A DNA stretch of 64,000 nt from Glutamicibacter creatinolyticus (GTDB lineage Bacteria; Actinomycetota; Actinomycetes; Actinomycetales; Micrococcaceae). A program made the position numbers and the translations under genes. Below are positions 8,996 through 18,161 of this stretch, one piece after another. Under the pieces are notes generated by a model. That model was not told the origin of the DNA. It saw only the letters and a program-made list of their open reading frames with translations, and made no database searches. How positions within the stretch are numbered: the stretch's first letter is position 1; each line of letters opens with the position of its first letter. Location: positions 2,046,001 through 2,110,000 of the forward strand of contig NZ_CP034412.1 of NCBI RefSeq assembly GCF_006094275.1. Direction: 5' to 3'.

Positions 8996-9997
8996 ATGAG
9001 TGTCGCCCCTGAAGGCCGTCGAATGCTGCGCGTCGAGCAACGCAACTCCAAGGTTCCAGTGGAACGCAAGCCGGAGTGGATCAAGGCCAAACTGAACATC
9101 GGACCGGAGTACGTCGGTCTGAAGAACCTGGTCAAGTCCGAAGGACTGCACACGGTTTGCGAAGAGGCTGGCTGCCCCAACATCTTCGAATGCTGGGAGG
9201 ACCGCGAGGCTTCCTTCCTCATTGGCGGGTCGGAATGCACCCGTCGCTGCGATTTCTGCCAGATTGACACGGGCAAGCCCTCGGCGCTGGACCGCTCGGA
9301 GCCGTTCAAGGTGGCCATGAGCGTGAAGAAGATGGATCTGCGCTACGCCACCGTCACCGGCGTGGCCCGTGATGACCTGGAGGATGAGGGCGTGTGGCTG
9401 TACGCGGAAACCGTGCGCCGCATTCACCAGTTCAACGAGAACACCGGCGTGGAGCTGCTGATTCCCGACTTCTCCGGCAAGCCGGAGAACCTGGACGCGA
9501 TCTGCGATTCGGCCCCGGAGGTCTACGCCCACAACGTGGAAACCGTGCCGCGCATATTCAAGCGCATCCGCCCGGCCTTCCGCTATGAACGGTCCATGGA
9601 CGTCATCACGCACGGTCACAAGCGCGGGCTGATCACCAAGTCCAATCTGATCCTGGGCATGGGCGAGACCCGTGAGGAAATTTCCGAGGCCATGGCGGAC
9701 CTGCATGAGGCCGGCTGCGACCTGCTGACCATCACCCAGTACCTGCGACCCACCGAACGCCACCTGCCGGTGGACCGCTGGGTCAAGCCCCAGGAATTCC
9801 TGGAGCTGCAGCAGGAAGCGGAGGAGCTCGGGTTCCTGGGGGTCATGTCCGGCCCGCTGGTGCGTTCCTCCTACCGCGCCGGACGCCTGTGGGCCGGGGC
9901 AATGCGCAAGAAGGGCCGAGAGATTCCCGAAGCGCTGGCGCACATTGAGTCCTCGGGCAACACCCGCCAGGAAGCAGCCTCCCTGGTCACCAACTAG
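8996..9997 (+). CDS. lipA: Lipoyl synthase LipA
   Basis: Radical SAM enzyme that inserts two sulfur atoms into octanoyl groups on lipoyl domains; 333 aa. Carries both clusters expected of LipA: the auxiliary [4Fe-4S] ligands C55, C60 and C66 in [13 protein letters not shown], and the radical SAM motif CTRRCDFC (C81, C85, C88). The C-terminal RSSYRAG supplies the serine ligand of the auxiliary cluster. ATG at 8996 follows a weak AAAGAG. The gene is second in the lipB-lipA operon and ends at a hairpin terminator. Confidence 0.97.
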   Translation: MSVAPEGRRMLRVEQRNSKVPVERKPEWIKAKLNIGPEYVGLKNLVKSEGLHTVCEEAGCPNIFECWEDREASFLIGGSECTRRCDFCQIDTGKPSALDRSEPFKVAMSVKKMDLRYATVTGVARDDLEDEGVWLYAETVRRIHQFNENTGVELLIPDFSGKPENLDAICDSAPEVYAHNVETVPRIFKRIRPAFRYERSMDVITHGHKRGLITKSNLILGMGETREEISEAMADLHEAGCDLLTITQYLRPTERHLPVDRWVKPQEFLELQQEAEELGFLGVMSGPLVRSSYRAGRLWAGAMRKKGREIPEALAHIESSGNTRQEAASLVTN

Positions 9998-10031
9998 CGT
10001 TGCTGCCCCACGAGGCGCCCTGTAACCCGAG

Positions 10032-10067
10032 CAAGGTCCCGATCACCACTGTGTGGTCGGGACTTTG
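10032..10067 (+). terminator. Terminator after lipA
   Basis: CAAGGTCCCGATCAC (10032-10046) pairs with GTGGTCGGGACTTTG (10053-10067), a 15-bp stem with two G-T pairs and a six-base loop. Confidence 0.75.
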
Positions 10068-10102
10068 CCGTTCCCGGATGGAACGTGGGCAGTGGACTCG
10101 GG

Positions 10103-10108
10103 TAGAAT
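10103..10108 (+). promoter_or_regulatory. Putative -10 of the DUF4191 gene
   Basis: TAGAAT ends nine bases before the ATG at 10118. The predicted start site leaves a leader of only two or three bases. Confidence 0.5.
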
Positions 10109-10117
10109 TGAGTCACT

Positions 10118-10879
10118 ATGGCCAAAAACTCCGACAATGTCGCATCCAACACAGACCCGCAGCCCAAGCGTGGCCTGTTCTCGCGCAAACCAAAAGCCGA
10201 TAAGCCGAATAAAGAGCCCGGTCGCCTGAAGCAAATGGGCCAGGTGTTCCAGATGACTCGCCGCAATGACCCGATGGTCGTGTGGTGGATGTTGCTGGCT
10301 GGCCTGGGTGTCGTTGCGGTGGGTCTGCTGATCGGCATCCTGCTGAACAACTGGATCACGATGCTGCTGATCTCGATCCCGTTGGGCTTGTTGGCGGCCA
10401 TGTTTGTCCTCTCCCGTCGCGCCGAGAAGGCCGCGTTTACGCAGTTGGAGGGACGCCCGGGTGCTGCCGGCGCCGCGATGAGCGTATTGCGCCGCGGCTG
10501 GATCCTGAAGCAGGAGCCGGTAGCCGCCAACCGCCACCAGGACCTGGTGTTCCTGGGTGTGGGCCGCGCCGGAGTCGTGCTGGTCACCGAGGGCCCGAAC
10601 GGCCGTGTTCGCGAGCTGGTCAGCTCCGAGCGCAAGCGCATCGGCCGTGTGCTGCCCAACGTTCCGATCACCGTGATCAATGCCGGCAGCGGCGAGAACC
10701 AGACCCCGTTGCCTGAGGTCAGCAAGAAGATGAAGAAGCTTCCCAAGACCTTGTCGAAGCTTGAGGTCAGTGCAGTGGATAAGCGCCTGACCACCCTGAG
10801 CGCGAATCGCCTGCCGATTCCGAAGGGGATTGACCCGAACAAGGTGCGCCCGAGCCGTCGCGCCATGCGCGGGCGGTAA
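10118..10879 (+). CDS. DUF4191 family membrane protein
   Basis: 253 aa. A basic cytoplasmic N-terminus (residues 1-52, many Lys/Arg) is followed by two adjacent hydrophobic segments, about 54-74 and 79-100. A soluble C-terminal domain contains VLRRGWILKQEPVAANRHQDL and VFLGVGRAGVVLVTEGPNGR, and the tail is very basic. This matches the actinobacterial DUF4191 family, whose function is unknown; family members often lie next to lipA, as here. Short leader or leaderless start at ATG 10118. It ends at a long bidirectional terminator shared with the convergent RDD gene. Confidence 0.85.
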   Translation: MAKNSDNVASNTDPQPKRGLFSRKPKADKPNKEPGRLKQMGQVFQMTRRNDPMVVWWMLLAGLGVVAVGLLIGILLNNWITMLLISIPLGLLAAMFVLSRRAEKAAFTQLEGRPGAAGAAMSVLRRGWILKQEPVAANRHQDLVFLGVGRAGVVLVTEGPNGRVRELVSSERKRIGRVLPNVPITVINAGSGENQTPLPEVSKKMKKLPKTLSKLEVSAVDKRLTTLSANRLPIPKGIDPNKVRPSRRAMRGR

Positions 10880-10886
10880 ACCATCG

Positions 10887-10934
10887 AATGAAAGCGAGCC
10901 GTGCACCCACCAGGGTGCACGGCTCGCTTTCATT
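10887..10934. terminator. Bidirectional terminator between the DUF4191 and RDD genes
   Basis: A 22-bp perfect stem (10887-10908 with 10913-10934, loop ACCA), with A-rich and T-rich ends on both strands, sits between convergent genes. Confidence 0.92.
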
Positions 10935-10988
10935 TAACCGCAGTGCTTTCCTGACCGGCCGGGTCTTTGCTGCGTGGATCGGGCAGGC

Positions 10989-11426
10989 TTAGCGGATGCT
11001 CACCAGAACGCTGCCTCCGGCGCGGTCGTGCAAGCCCCGCTGGTCGGCGTCCGCGATCAGAGCGGGAATGACCAGGCACAGCAGCACCGAGCGCACCAGA
11101 CCGGTCAGCGGCTTGATCGCGGTGCCGTCCATGGACTGGACCTGCATGCCCAGCGCCCGATGGCCGATCGAGTGGCCGGTGAATCCAACGGTGATGATCT
11201 GGCCCAGGCAGAAGAGCAGCAGGGTGGCCAAGGCGGCGGAATCAAACAGCCACCAGCTCACCAGCATTGCCAGCGCCCAATCGATGATGATCGCCCCGAC
11301 ACGCCGGGGGAAGCGGGCAATTGAACCGGGCCCCCGCTCGGGCCGTCCCAGTCGCTGTCCGGGCCATTGCTGGGTGTTGAGCTGAGGGGGTCCTTCCAGC
11401 CAGGAACCCAAGTCTTTTCGTTCCAC
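10989..11426 (-). CDS. RDD family membrane protein
   Basis: 145 aa. The RDD domain shows PRRVGAIIIDWALAMLVSWW, with the Arg and Asp of the name, then a second helix ALATLLLFCLGQIITVGF, the loop GHSIGHRALGMQVQSMDGT, and a last helix LVRSVLLCLVIPALIADAD. RDD proteins are small membrane proteins, some linked to transport; the function here is unknown. The start is GTG at 11426. TAAACT lies six bases upstream and the GGGGGA between them is too close to act as a ribosome site, so the transcript is probably leaderless. Confidence 0.85.
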   Translation of the reverse strand: MERKDLGSWLEGPPQLNTQQWPGQRLGRPERGPGSIARFPRRVGAIIIDWALAMLVSWWLFDSAALATLLLFCLGQIITVGFTGHSIGHRALGMQVQSMDGTAIKPLTGLVRSVLLCLVIPALIADADQRGLHDRAGGSVLVSIR

Positions 11427-11432
11427 TCCCCC

Positions 11433-11438
11433 AGTTTA
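11433..11438 (-). promoter_or_regulatory. Putative -10 of the leaderless RDD gene
   Basis: TAAACT on the minus strand, six bases before the GTG at 11426. Confidence 0.5.
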
Positions 11439-11653
11439 TCGGGGTTCACTGTGCGAACCCATTGAGTGTGCCCGGCGGCACAGGACGGGCACTGTAACAG
11501 AAGCCAAAAACCCTGCTTTGTAACGCACAAGAAACAATAGAGACACCACTGGGAAACGGATCCTCGGTATTGTAGAGGGGTAGGCAAGGGCAAGCGATCA
11601 TGATTTGACCGACTTGTTTACCGTTTCAATAGACAACAGGGAGTAACCTGCAC

Positions 11654-13078
11654 ATGTTTTCCAGTCCAGAAGAAGCTTTGGCGTACATCGCCGAGGAGGA
11701 CGTCAAGTTCGTCGATATTCGCTTTACCGACCTACCGGGTGTGCAGCAGCACTTCAACGTTCCTGCAAAGTCAGTGGACGCCGACTTCTTTGTCAACGGC
11801 CAGCTCTTTGACGCGTCCTCGATTCGCGGCTTCGCCGGCATCTCCGATTCGGACATGCAGCTGATCCCGGATGTGAAGACCGGCTTCCTCGATCCGTTCC
11901 GGATCGAAAAGACCCTGGCATTCAACTTCTCCATCATCAACCCGCGCACCGGTGAGCCCTACCACCGCGATCCGCGCGGCGTGGCCGAGCGCGCCGAGGC
12001 CTACCTGGAATCGACGGGCATCGCCGACACCGCGTTCTTCGCCCCGGAAGCCGAGTTCTTCATCTTTGAAGACGTCCGCTACGAATCCAGCCCGCAGGGC
12101 GCGTTCTACCAGATCGATTCGGACGAGGCCCCCTGGAACACCGGCCGCAAGGAAGAAGGCGGCAACCAGGGCTACAAGACCCCGTTCAAGGGCGGCTACT
12201 TCCCGGTCTCCCCAACCGACAAGCAGGCCGACCTGCGCGACGCGATCTGCGTTGAGCTGGATAATGTCGGGCTGGAAGTTGAGCGCAGCCACCACGAGGT
12301 GGGTGCCGCTGGCCAGGCGGAAATCAACTACAAGTTCAACACCATGGTGCACTCGGCCGATGAGCTGATGCTGTTCAAGTATGTGGTGAAAAACGTGGCC
12401 GACGCCTGGGGCAAGTCCGCCACCTTCATGCCCAAGCCGGTCTTCGGGGACAACGGTTCGGGCATGCACGTGCACCAGTCGCTGTGGTCCAATGGGGACC
12501 CGTTGTTCTACGACGAGAAGGGCTACGCGGGCCTGTCCGACACCGCCCGCTGGTACATTGGCGGGCTGCTGAAGCACGCCTCCTCCGTGCTGGCCTTCAC
12601 CAACCCGACCGTGAACTCCTACCGCCGCCTGGTCAAGGGCTACGAGGCACCGGTGAACATGGTCTACTCGCAGGGCAACCGCTCGGCCGGCATCCGCATC
12701 CCGGTCACCGGGTCGAACCCGAAGGCCAAGCGCATCGAGTTCCGCGCCCCGGATGCCTCCTCGAACCCGTACCTGGCGTTCGCGGCCCAGCTGATGGCAG
12801 GCCTGGATGGCATCAAGAACCGCATCGAGCCGGCCGAGCCGATCGACAAGGACCTCTACGAGCTGCCCCCGGAGGAAGCCAAGGACATCCAGCGCGCCCC
12901 GGAGACCCTGGAGGAGGCACTGCTGGCCCTGGAGGAGGACTACGAGTACCTGCTCGAAGGCGGAGTGTTCACCGAGGATCTGATCCGCACCTGGATCGAG
13001 TACAAGCGCGAGAATGAGATCCGTCCGCTCTCGCTGCGCCCGAACCCGTACGAGTTCGAGCTCTACTACGGCTGCTAG
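11654..13078 (+). CDS. glnA: Type I glutamine synthetase GlnA1
   Basis: ATP-dependent synthesis of glutamine from glutamate and ammonia; a cytosolic dodecamer in this family. 474 aa, normal for the adenylylated GSI-beta type. Seen: the GS N-terminal region with [21 protein letters not shown], the EAEFF metal site, [12 protein letters not shown] (ATP/metal), [10 protein letters not shown], and the adenylylation tyrosine Y402 in [10 protein letters not shown]. Start ATG 11654 follows GGGAG at 11640-11644. The leader upstream of it (11427-11653) has no gene and no promoter that I can name with confidence. glnE and glnA2 lie just downstream on the other strand. Confidence 0.96.
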   Translation: MFSSPEEALAYIAEEDVKFVDIRFTDLPGVQQHFNVPAKSVDADFFVNGQLFDASSIRGFAGISDSDMQLIPDVKTGFLDPFRIEKTLAFNFSIINPRTGEPYHRDPRGVAERAEAYLESTGIADTAFFAPEAEFFIFEDVRYESSPQGAFYQIDSDEAPWNTGRKEEGGNQGYKTPFKGGYFPVSPTDKQADLRDAICVELDNVGLEVERSHHEVGAAGQAEINYKFNTMVHSADELMLFKYVVKNVADAWGKSATFMPKPVFGDNGSGMHVHQSLWSNGDPLFYDEKGYAGLSDTARWYIGGLLKHASSVLAFTNPTVNSYRRLVKGYEAPVNMVYSQGNRSAGIRIPVTGSNPKAKRIEFRAPDASSNPYLAFAAQLMAGLDGIKNRIEPAEPIDKDLYELPPEEAKDIQRAPETLEEALLALEEDYEYLLEGGVFTEDLIRTWIEYKRENEIRPLSLRPNPYEFELYYGC

Positions 13079-13132
13079 CCCAAAGACGCTGTCCTCCGCC
13101 CCTCGGATCTCGGTGAGACGAGCGTAAAATAT

Positions 13133-13180
13133 ACCGCAGGCATCGCCTGGGCCCGTGCCCGCGCGATGCCTGCGGTTTTT
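13133..13180 (+). terminator. Terminator after glnA
   Basis: ACCGCAGGCATCGC (13133-13146) and GCGATGCCTGCGGT (13163-13176) form a perfect 14-bp stem followed by a T run. Confidence 0.92.
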
Positions 13181-13219
13181 GGTGTACCCGTAGCCCGCCG
13201 TCGTAACGTGCCTGCCTGC

Positions 13220-13225
13220 TAAGGT
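13220..13225 (+). promoter_or_regulatory. Putative -10 of the 13233 gene
   Basis: TAAGGT ends seven bases before the ATG at 13233. The same bases resemble a ribosome site (AAGGTGAGG), but the spacing favours a leaderless start. Confidence 0.45.
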
Positions 13226-13232
13226 GAGGCGG

Positions 13233-13598
13233 ATGGATAGCACTCAGTGGATGCCGGTCACCCGTGAGGACCGCGAGGTCGTCGGCTATCTGGAACCGGT
13301 GACCGAGGATTTCGACATCGTCCAGCCGCGCAGCGTTCTAGGCCACGCCGTGGGGCCGGCGTGTGACTTCCACGCCGGTGAAGAGCTGCTGCTGGAACGC
13401 GGCATCGCCGAATTGACGGCCAATTGGCGGCTGCGCGATGCCCCACCGGGGCTGGAGGGCGACCTGGCGATCCTGGAGGTGGGCGGTAACGGGATCGTGC
13501 TTGCCGATGCCCTGCGTGCCAAGGCCCTGGTGGCCGGGGCCCGGGCCTTGGTGCAATGGCCGGACGCCACTGGCCGGCTCACCCGCGCGCAGGGTTAA
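13233..13598 (+). CDS. Conserved hypothetical protein
   Basis: 121 aa, soluble, acidic, with no membrane segment. It begins MDSTQWMPVTREDREVVGYL and contains VQPRSVLGHAVGPACDF, LLLERGIAELTANWRL and GLEGDLAILEVGGNGIVLAD. I do not recognise a characterised domain; proteins of this kind occur as hypothetical proteins beside glnE in Arthrobacter-type genomes. An in-frame GTG at 13224 overlaps the proposed -10 and is less likely to be the start. The gene converges on glnE with only six bases between the stops. Confidence 0.65.
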   Translation: MDSTQWMPVTREDREVVGYLEPVTEDFDIVQPRSVLGHAVGPACDFHAGEELLLERGIAELTANWRLRDAPPGLEGDLAILEVGGNGIVLADALRAKALVAGARALVQWPDATGRLTRAQG

Positions 13599-13604
13599 CC
13601 GCCC

Positions 13605-16600
13605 CTAGTCCTCGAAACCGTAGAAGCGCTTTTCAAAGATTGCCCTCGCCCGCCGGGTGGCTTTCAGGTAGTCGTCCTCCAGCTGGTAGCCCTGGTTCGG
13701 TTCGTAGCCGCACCAGCGTCCCACCGCCTCCATGTCCCGGGCCGAGCGCGGCAGCACGTCGCTGGAGCGCCCGGAGGTGATGATTTCGGCGCTGCGCACC
13801 TTGGTGGCCAGGGTCCATGCCATGTCCAGCGTCTTGACCTCCGATTTGGACAGGTACTTCAGTTCCGCCAAGGCCTTGAGCGCGGCGCGGGTCGTGGTGG
13901 TGCGCAGCTGCTCGTGTTCGCAGGCGTACTGCAGCTGGAAGAACTGGACCAGCCATTCCACGTCCGAAAGTGAACCGCGGCCCAGCTTCAGGTGCCGCGC
14001 CGGGTCGGCGCCGCGCGGCAGGCGTTCGGCCTCCACCCGGGCCTTGATCTTGCGGATCTCCTTGACCTCCGCCTCATCCAGTCCCCCGCCGTAGCGGATC
14101 GGGTTGATCAGCGCGATGAAGTCTTCACCCAATTGCCGGTCCCCGGCCATCGGCCGGGCGCGCAGCAGCGCCTGGCGTTCCCACACATCCGCCCAGCGGG
14201 CATAGTATTCGGCGTAGGAGTCCAGGCTGCGCACCAGGGCCCCGGTCTTTCCTTCCGGGCGCAGGTCCGCGTCGATCACCAGGCGCACCTCCGCCGGGAT
14301 GGCCGGCTTGAGCGGCCGGGAGACCGCGGCGATCAGCGCGGTGACGATGCGCAGCGCCTGTTCCTGGGCCTGCTGGCCTTCCGCTCCGGGCACCGGGCGC
14401 TGGACAAACATGACGTCCGCGTCGGAGCCGTAGCCGATCTCCTGCCCGCCCTGCCGGCCCATGGCGATGACCGCCAGGTCAGTGTGCTCCCCATGTTCGG
14501 CAACATCCGCGGCGCGCAGCACCCGCAAAATGGCCTCCACGGCGACCGCGTCGATGTCCGAGAGCGCGTGGCCGACCTTGGAGACGTTCATTAGCCCGGC
14601 CGCGTCGGCCAGGGCGACGCGCAGGAATTCCTTGCGCCGGGCCACCCGCACCTGGCGGATCGCGGTGTCCGGCTGGCGGTTGCGCCGGATAATCGCGTCA
14701 CTTTGCTGCTCCAGGGCGGTGCGGTCCAGCGGCTGCAGGGCGCTGTCATTGCCCAGCCAGGCTGCGGCGGTGGATTCCACGGCCAGCAGGTCGGTCAGAA
14801 AGCGGGTGTTGGACAGCAGTGCGCTTAGTCGTTCGGCGGCGGCGTTGGTGTCGCGCAGCATCCCCAGGAACCAGTGGGTCTTGCCCAGCGATTCGCTCAG
14901 CCGCCGAAAGCCCAACAGCCCGGCGTCCGGGTCCACGCCCTCGGCAAACCAGCCCAGCAGCACCGGCAGCAGCTGGCGCTGCAGCGCCGCCGAACGGGAG
15001 ACGCCACTGGTCAGCGCCTCGATGTGGCGCATGGCCGCCTTCGGGTCCAGGTATCCCAGGGCGCGCAGTCGCGCCTGGGCGCTGGCCGGGGTCAGCCGCA
15101 CCTCTTCGGTGGTCAGGTTCGAGCTGGTGACCAGCAGTGGGCGGTAGAAAATCAGTTCGTGCAAGGAGCGCACCAGCCGCTTGGTTTCATTCCAGCGCCG
15201 CATCAGCTGCGCGGCACTGGTCAACCGGGTGTCCCCGGCGCTGCGGATGGCCCGGGCCAGCACCCGTTGGGCGTGTTCGGTGCGCGGCATCAGATGGGTG
15301 CGGCGCAGCTGGGAGAGCTGGATGCGGTGTTCCAGCAGCCGCAGGAAGCGGTAGGCCTCATCGAAGTTCATCGCGTCGGTGCGTCCAATGAACCCCAGCT
15401 CGCTCAGCGCCTGGATGGCCAGGGTGGTGGTGGGCACCTGCAGCGCCTGTTCCACCCGTCCGTGCACCAGCTGCAGCAGCTGGACGGTGAACTCCACATC
15501 CCGCAGTCCCCCGGGGCCTAGCTTGATCTGCCACTCGACCTCGTCCTTGGCGATGTTGGCGCTGACCCGGCGGCGCATCTTCTGCACCGATTCCACGAAC
15601 CCGTCGCGTTCGGAGCTGGACCAGACCATCGGGGAGACCATCCGCTCGTAGCGCTCGCCCAGTTCCCGGTCCCCGGCGATGGCCCGGGCCTTGAGCAGCG
15701 CCTGGAACTCCCAGGAATGCGCCCAGCGCTGGTAGTAGGCCTCATGGGAGGCCAGGGTGCGGGTCAGTGCCCCCTCCTTGCCTTCGGGGCGCAGGTTGGC
15801 ATCCACCTCCCACAGCGGCGGTTCCCCGCCGGGCAGCATGATGGTGCGCGCGGTGCCGCTGGCCAGGGTGGTGGCGATCTCGGTGGCCTGCTGTTCTGCC
15901 AGTTCCCCCATCCCCTGGTGCACGTAGATCACGTCCACGTCGGAGATGTAGTTCAGTTCCCGGGCCCCGCACTTGCCCATGCCGATGATCGCCAGGCGCA
16001 CCTGGTCGACGTGGTGTTCCCCGTATTGTTCACCGGCTTCGGCCCGGCTGACGGCGAGCGCCGCTTCCAGGGCCGCGGCGGCCAGGTCCGCCAATTCGGC
16101 GGCGACCTGAGGCAGGATGTGCTGCGGCTGGCTGGAGCCCAGGTCCCGGTAGGCCAGGTCCAGCAGGGCCAGGCGGTAGGCGGTGCGCAGGGCGCGGCGG
16201 GCCGGTTCCCCGCGCTGCCCCGCCACCCAGTGTCCCGAAGGGCTGGGGTAGGCTTCCACGGCCTGCAGCAGCTGTTCAGTCAGGGCCTGGGGCGGGCGCG
16301 GCTGGAAATGCTGTTGCGGGGTGTGGGTAATGACCTGCAGGGCCTGCGGGCAGCGGATCAGGAATTCACCCAGCGCGTCGGAGGCCCCCAGCAGCCGGAT
16401 GAGGGCCTGGCAGCTGTCCGGTTCGCACAGCAGCCTGCCGGCTTGGGGGTGCTTGTCCACCAGGCGCACGGCCAGCAGCAGCGCCTGGTCCGGGTCCGGG
16501 GCGTGGGCCATGCTGCGTAGGATCAGGCCGCGGTCCAAATCGGCTAGTTCCGGCGAGTCCAGGAACTGCTTGGCCCGCGTGGTGTCCAGGAAGCCTGCGT

Positions 16601-16628
16601 TGATCAGTTCCCGCGAACTCGGTGTCAT
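13605..16628 (-). CDS. glnE: Glutamine synthetase adenylyltransferase/deadenylylase GlnE
   Basis: Bifunctional enzyme that adds AMP to, or removes it from, the regulatory tyrosine of GlnA1 according to nitrogen status. 1007 aa, usual for actinobacterial GlnE. Two nucleotidyltransferase domains are visible. The N-terminal one has NYISDVDVIYVH near residue 226 and is expected to be deadenylylating. The C-terminal one has IGYGSDADVMFVQ near 733 and is expected to be adenylylating. LGPGGLRDVEF and LGRGSLSDVEW follow them, and helical linker domains lie between and after. ATG at 16628 is preceded by AAAGGCAG. glnA2 starts upstream on the same strand with a 37-base gap, so the two are probably cotranscribed; the partner GlnA1 is about 2 kb away on the other strand. 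Confidence 0.96.
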   Translation of the reverse strand: MTPSSRELINAGFLDTTRAKQFLDSPELADLDRGLILRSMAHAPDPDQALLLAVRLVDKHPQAGRLLCEPDSCQALIRLLGASDALGEFLIRCPQALQVITHTPQQHFQPRPPQALTEQLLQAVEAYPSPSGHWVAGQRGEPARRALRTAYRLALLDLAYRDLGSSQPQHILPQVAAELADLAAAALEAALAVSRAEAGEQYGEHHVDQVRLAIIGMGKCGARELNYISDVDVIYVHQGMGELAEQQATEIATTLASGTARTIMLPGGEPPLWEVDANLRPEGKEGALTRTLASHEAYYQRWAHSWEFQALLKARAIAGDRELGERYERMVSPMVWSSSERDGFVESVQKMRRRVSANIAKDEVEWQIKLGPGGLRDVEFTVQLLQLVHGRVEQALQVPTTTLAIQALSELGFIGRTDAMNFDEAYRFLRLLEHRIQLSQLRRTHLMPRTEHAQRVLARAIRSAGDTRLTSAAQLMRRWNETKRLVRSLHELIFYRPLLVTSSNLTTEEVRLTPASAQARLRALGYLDPKAAMRHIEALTSGVSRSAALQRQLLPVLLGWFAEGVDPDAGLLGFRRLSESLGKTHWFLGMLRDTNAAAERLSALLSNTRFLTDLLAVESTAAAWLGNDSALQPLDRTALEQQSDAIIRRNRQPDTAIRQVRVARRKEFLRVALADAAGLMNVSKVGHALSDIDAVAVEAILRVLRAADVAEHGEHTDLAVIAMGRQGGQEIGYGSDADVMFVQRPVPGAEGQQAQEQALRIVTALIAAVSRPLKPAIPAEVRLVIDADLRPEGKTGALVRSLDSYAEYYARWADVWERQALLRARPMAGDRQLGEDFIALINPIRYGGGLDEAEVKEIRKIKARVEAERLPRGADPARHLKLGRGSLSDVEWLVQFFQLQYACEHEQLRTTTTRAALKALAELKYLSKSEVKTLDMAWTLATKVRSAEIITSGRSSDVLPRSARDMEAVGRWCGYEPNQGYQLEDDYLKATRRARAIFEKRFYGFED

Positions 16629-16665
16629 CTGCCTTTCTTCTTTCCCCCGTTGTGCCGGTCTGGCC

Positions 16666-18006
16666 CTAGAGCATGCCCAGGTAGCGGTTCAGCTCCCAGG
16701 GGGTGATTTCCTGGCGGTATTCCTCCCATTCGGCCCGCTTGTTGGCCAGGAAGGAGTTGAACACCTGCTCTCCGAGGATGTCGGCCATCAGCTCCGAGTC
16801 CTCCAGGGTGCGCAGCGCGTCGTGCAGCGAGCCGGGCAGCGGGTCATGTCCCGAGGCGCGGCGTTCGGCGGTGGACAGGCTCCACACGTCATCCTCGGTG
16901 GGGTCCTCCAGCTCGTAGCCCTCGTGGATGCCCTTCAGCCCGGCGCCCAGCAGGCACGCGTAGGCCAGGTAGGGGTTCGCGGCGGAGTCGATGCCGCGGT
17001 ATTCCACCCGGGCGCTTTGGCCCTTGCCGGGCTTGTACAGTGGCACCCGCACCAGCGCGGAGCGGTTGTTGTGACCCCAGGACAGGTGGCTGGGGGCCTC
17101 GCCCCCGCCCCACAGCCGCTTGTAGGAGTTCACGAACTGGCTGGTGACCGCGGTCAGCTCCTTGGCGTGGTGCAGGATGCCGGCAATGAAGGAGCGGGCC
17201 ACATCGGAGAGCTGGTATTCGCGCCCGGCCTCGAAGAAGGCGTTGGAGTCGCCTTCGAAGAGTGAAAAATGGGTGTGCATCCCACTGCCGGGGTGTTCGG
17301 CAAAGGGCTTGGGCATGAAGGTGGCGTACAGCCCCTTCTGCATGGCCATCTCCTTGATGACGGTGCGGAAGGTCATGATGTTGTCCGCCGTCTGCAGGGC
17401 ATCGGCGTAGCGCAGGTCGATTTCGTTTTGCCCCGGGCCGGTCTCATGGTGGGAGAACTCCACGGAGATGCCCAGCGCCTCCAGGGTGGTCACCGACAGC
17501 CGGCGGAAGTCCTGGCCAACCCCGTCCGGGACGTGGTCGAAGTAGCCGGCGTTGTCGATCGGCACCGGGCGCCCGTGCGGTCCCAGCTCGGCGGACTGCA
17601 GCAGGTAGAACTCGATCTCCGGGTGGGTGTAGCAGGTGAAGCCGAGCTTGGAGGCCTCGTCGAGCTGGCGCTTGAGCACGTGGCGCGGGTCCGCGGTGGA
17701 GGGGGTGCCCTCCGGGGTGAGGATGTCGCAGAACATGCGGCTGGTCGGCTCCACCTCACCGCGCCAGGGCAGCAGCTGGAAGGTGGAGGGATCCGGCTGC
17801 AGCAGCATGTCCGATTCGTAGATGCGCGAGAGCCCCTCGATGGAGGAACCGTCAAAGCCCAGCCCCTCGGCGAACGCGTCCTCCACCTCGGCCGGTGCCA
17901 GTGCCACGGACTTCAGTGAACCGACCACATCGGTGAACCACAACCGCACGAATCTGACGTCGCGTTCCTCAATGGTGCGCAGTACGAATTCCTGCTGACG
18001 ATCCAT
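16666..18006 (-). CDS. glnA2: Glutamine synthetase-like protein GlnA2
   Basis: 446 aa, the length of mycobacterial GlnA2. It has the GS fold signatures: VGSLKSVALAP, GLGFDGSSIEG, HPEIEFYLL (metal), HHETGPGQNEID, HPGSGMHTHFSLF and NNRSALVRVPLY. The region matching the adenylylation loop reads DDVWSLSTAERRA and has no tyrosine, so GlnE should not modify it. Members of this type have been described as glutamine synthetases of the unregulated GSI-alpha kind or as related gamma-glutamyl ligases; the exact reaction is not settled by the sequence. ATG at 18006 with AAGGCGG upstream. It forms a unit with glnE downstream. Confidence 0.9.
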   Translation of the reverse strand: MDRQQEFVLRTIEERDVRFVRLWFTDVVGSLKSVALAPAEVEDAFAEGLGFDGSSIEGLSRIYESDMLLQPDPSTFQLLPWRGEVEPTSRMFCDILTPEGTPSTADPRHVLKRQLDEASKLGFTCYTHPEIEFYLLQSAELGPHGRPVPIDNAGYFDHVPDGVGQDFRRLSVTTLEALGISVEFSHHETGPGQNEIDLRYADALQTADNIMTFRTVIKEMAMQKGLYATFMPKPFAEHPGSGMHTHFSLFEGDSNAFFEAGREYQLSDVARSFIAGILHHAKELTAVTSQFVNSYKRLWGGGEAPSHLSWGHNNRSALVRVPLYKPGKGQSARVEYRGIDSAANPYLAYACLLGAGLKGIHEGYELEDPTEDDVWSLSTAERRASGHDPLPGSLHDALRTLEDSELMADILGEQVFNSFLANKRAEWEEYRQEITPWELNRYLGML

Positions 18007-18149
18007 CTCTTACCGCCTTGCCTGTCGGGTGCGTGCGCCGGGCCTGACTCGCCGCGGCCATTTCTGCTCTGTTGCAAGACTATACGTTTTTGCACCGCGA
18101 CGCCGGTGCAAGCGGCCATGCCAGCGGGCATTGCCGGGCCCAAGTGCGC

Positions 18150-18155
18150 TAAGGT
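18150..18155 (+). promoter_or_regulatory. Putative -10 of leaderless panB
   Basis: TAAGGT ends six bases before the panB ATG at 18162, with no ribosome site between. Confidence 0.5.
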
Positions 18156-18161
18156 CTTGCT

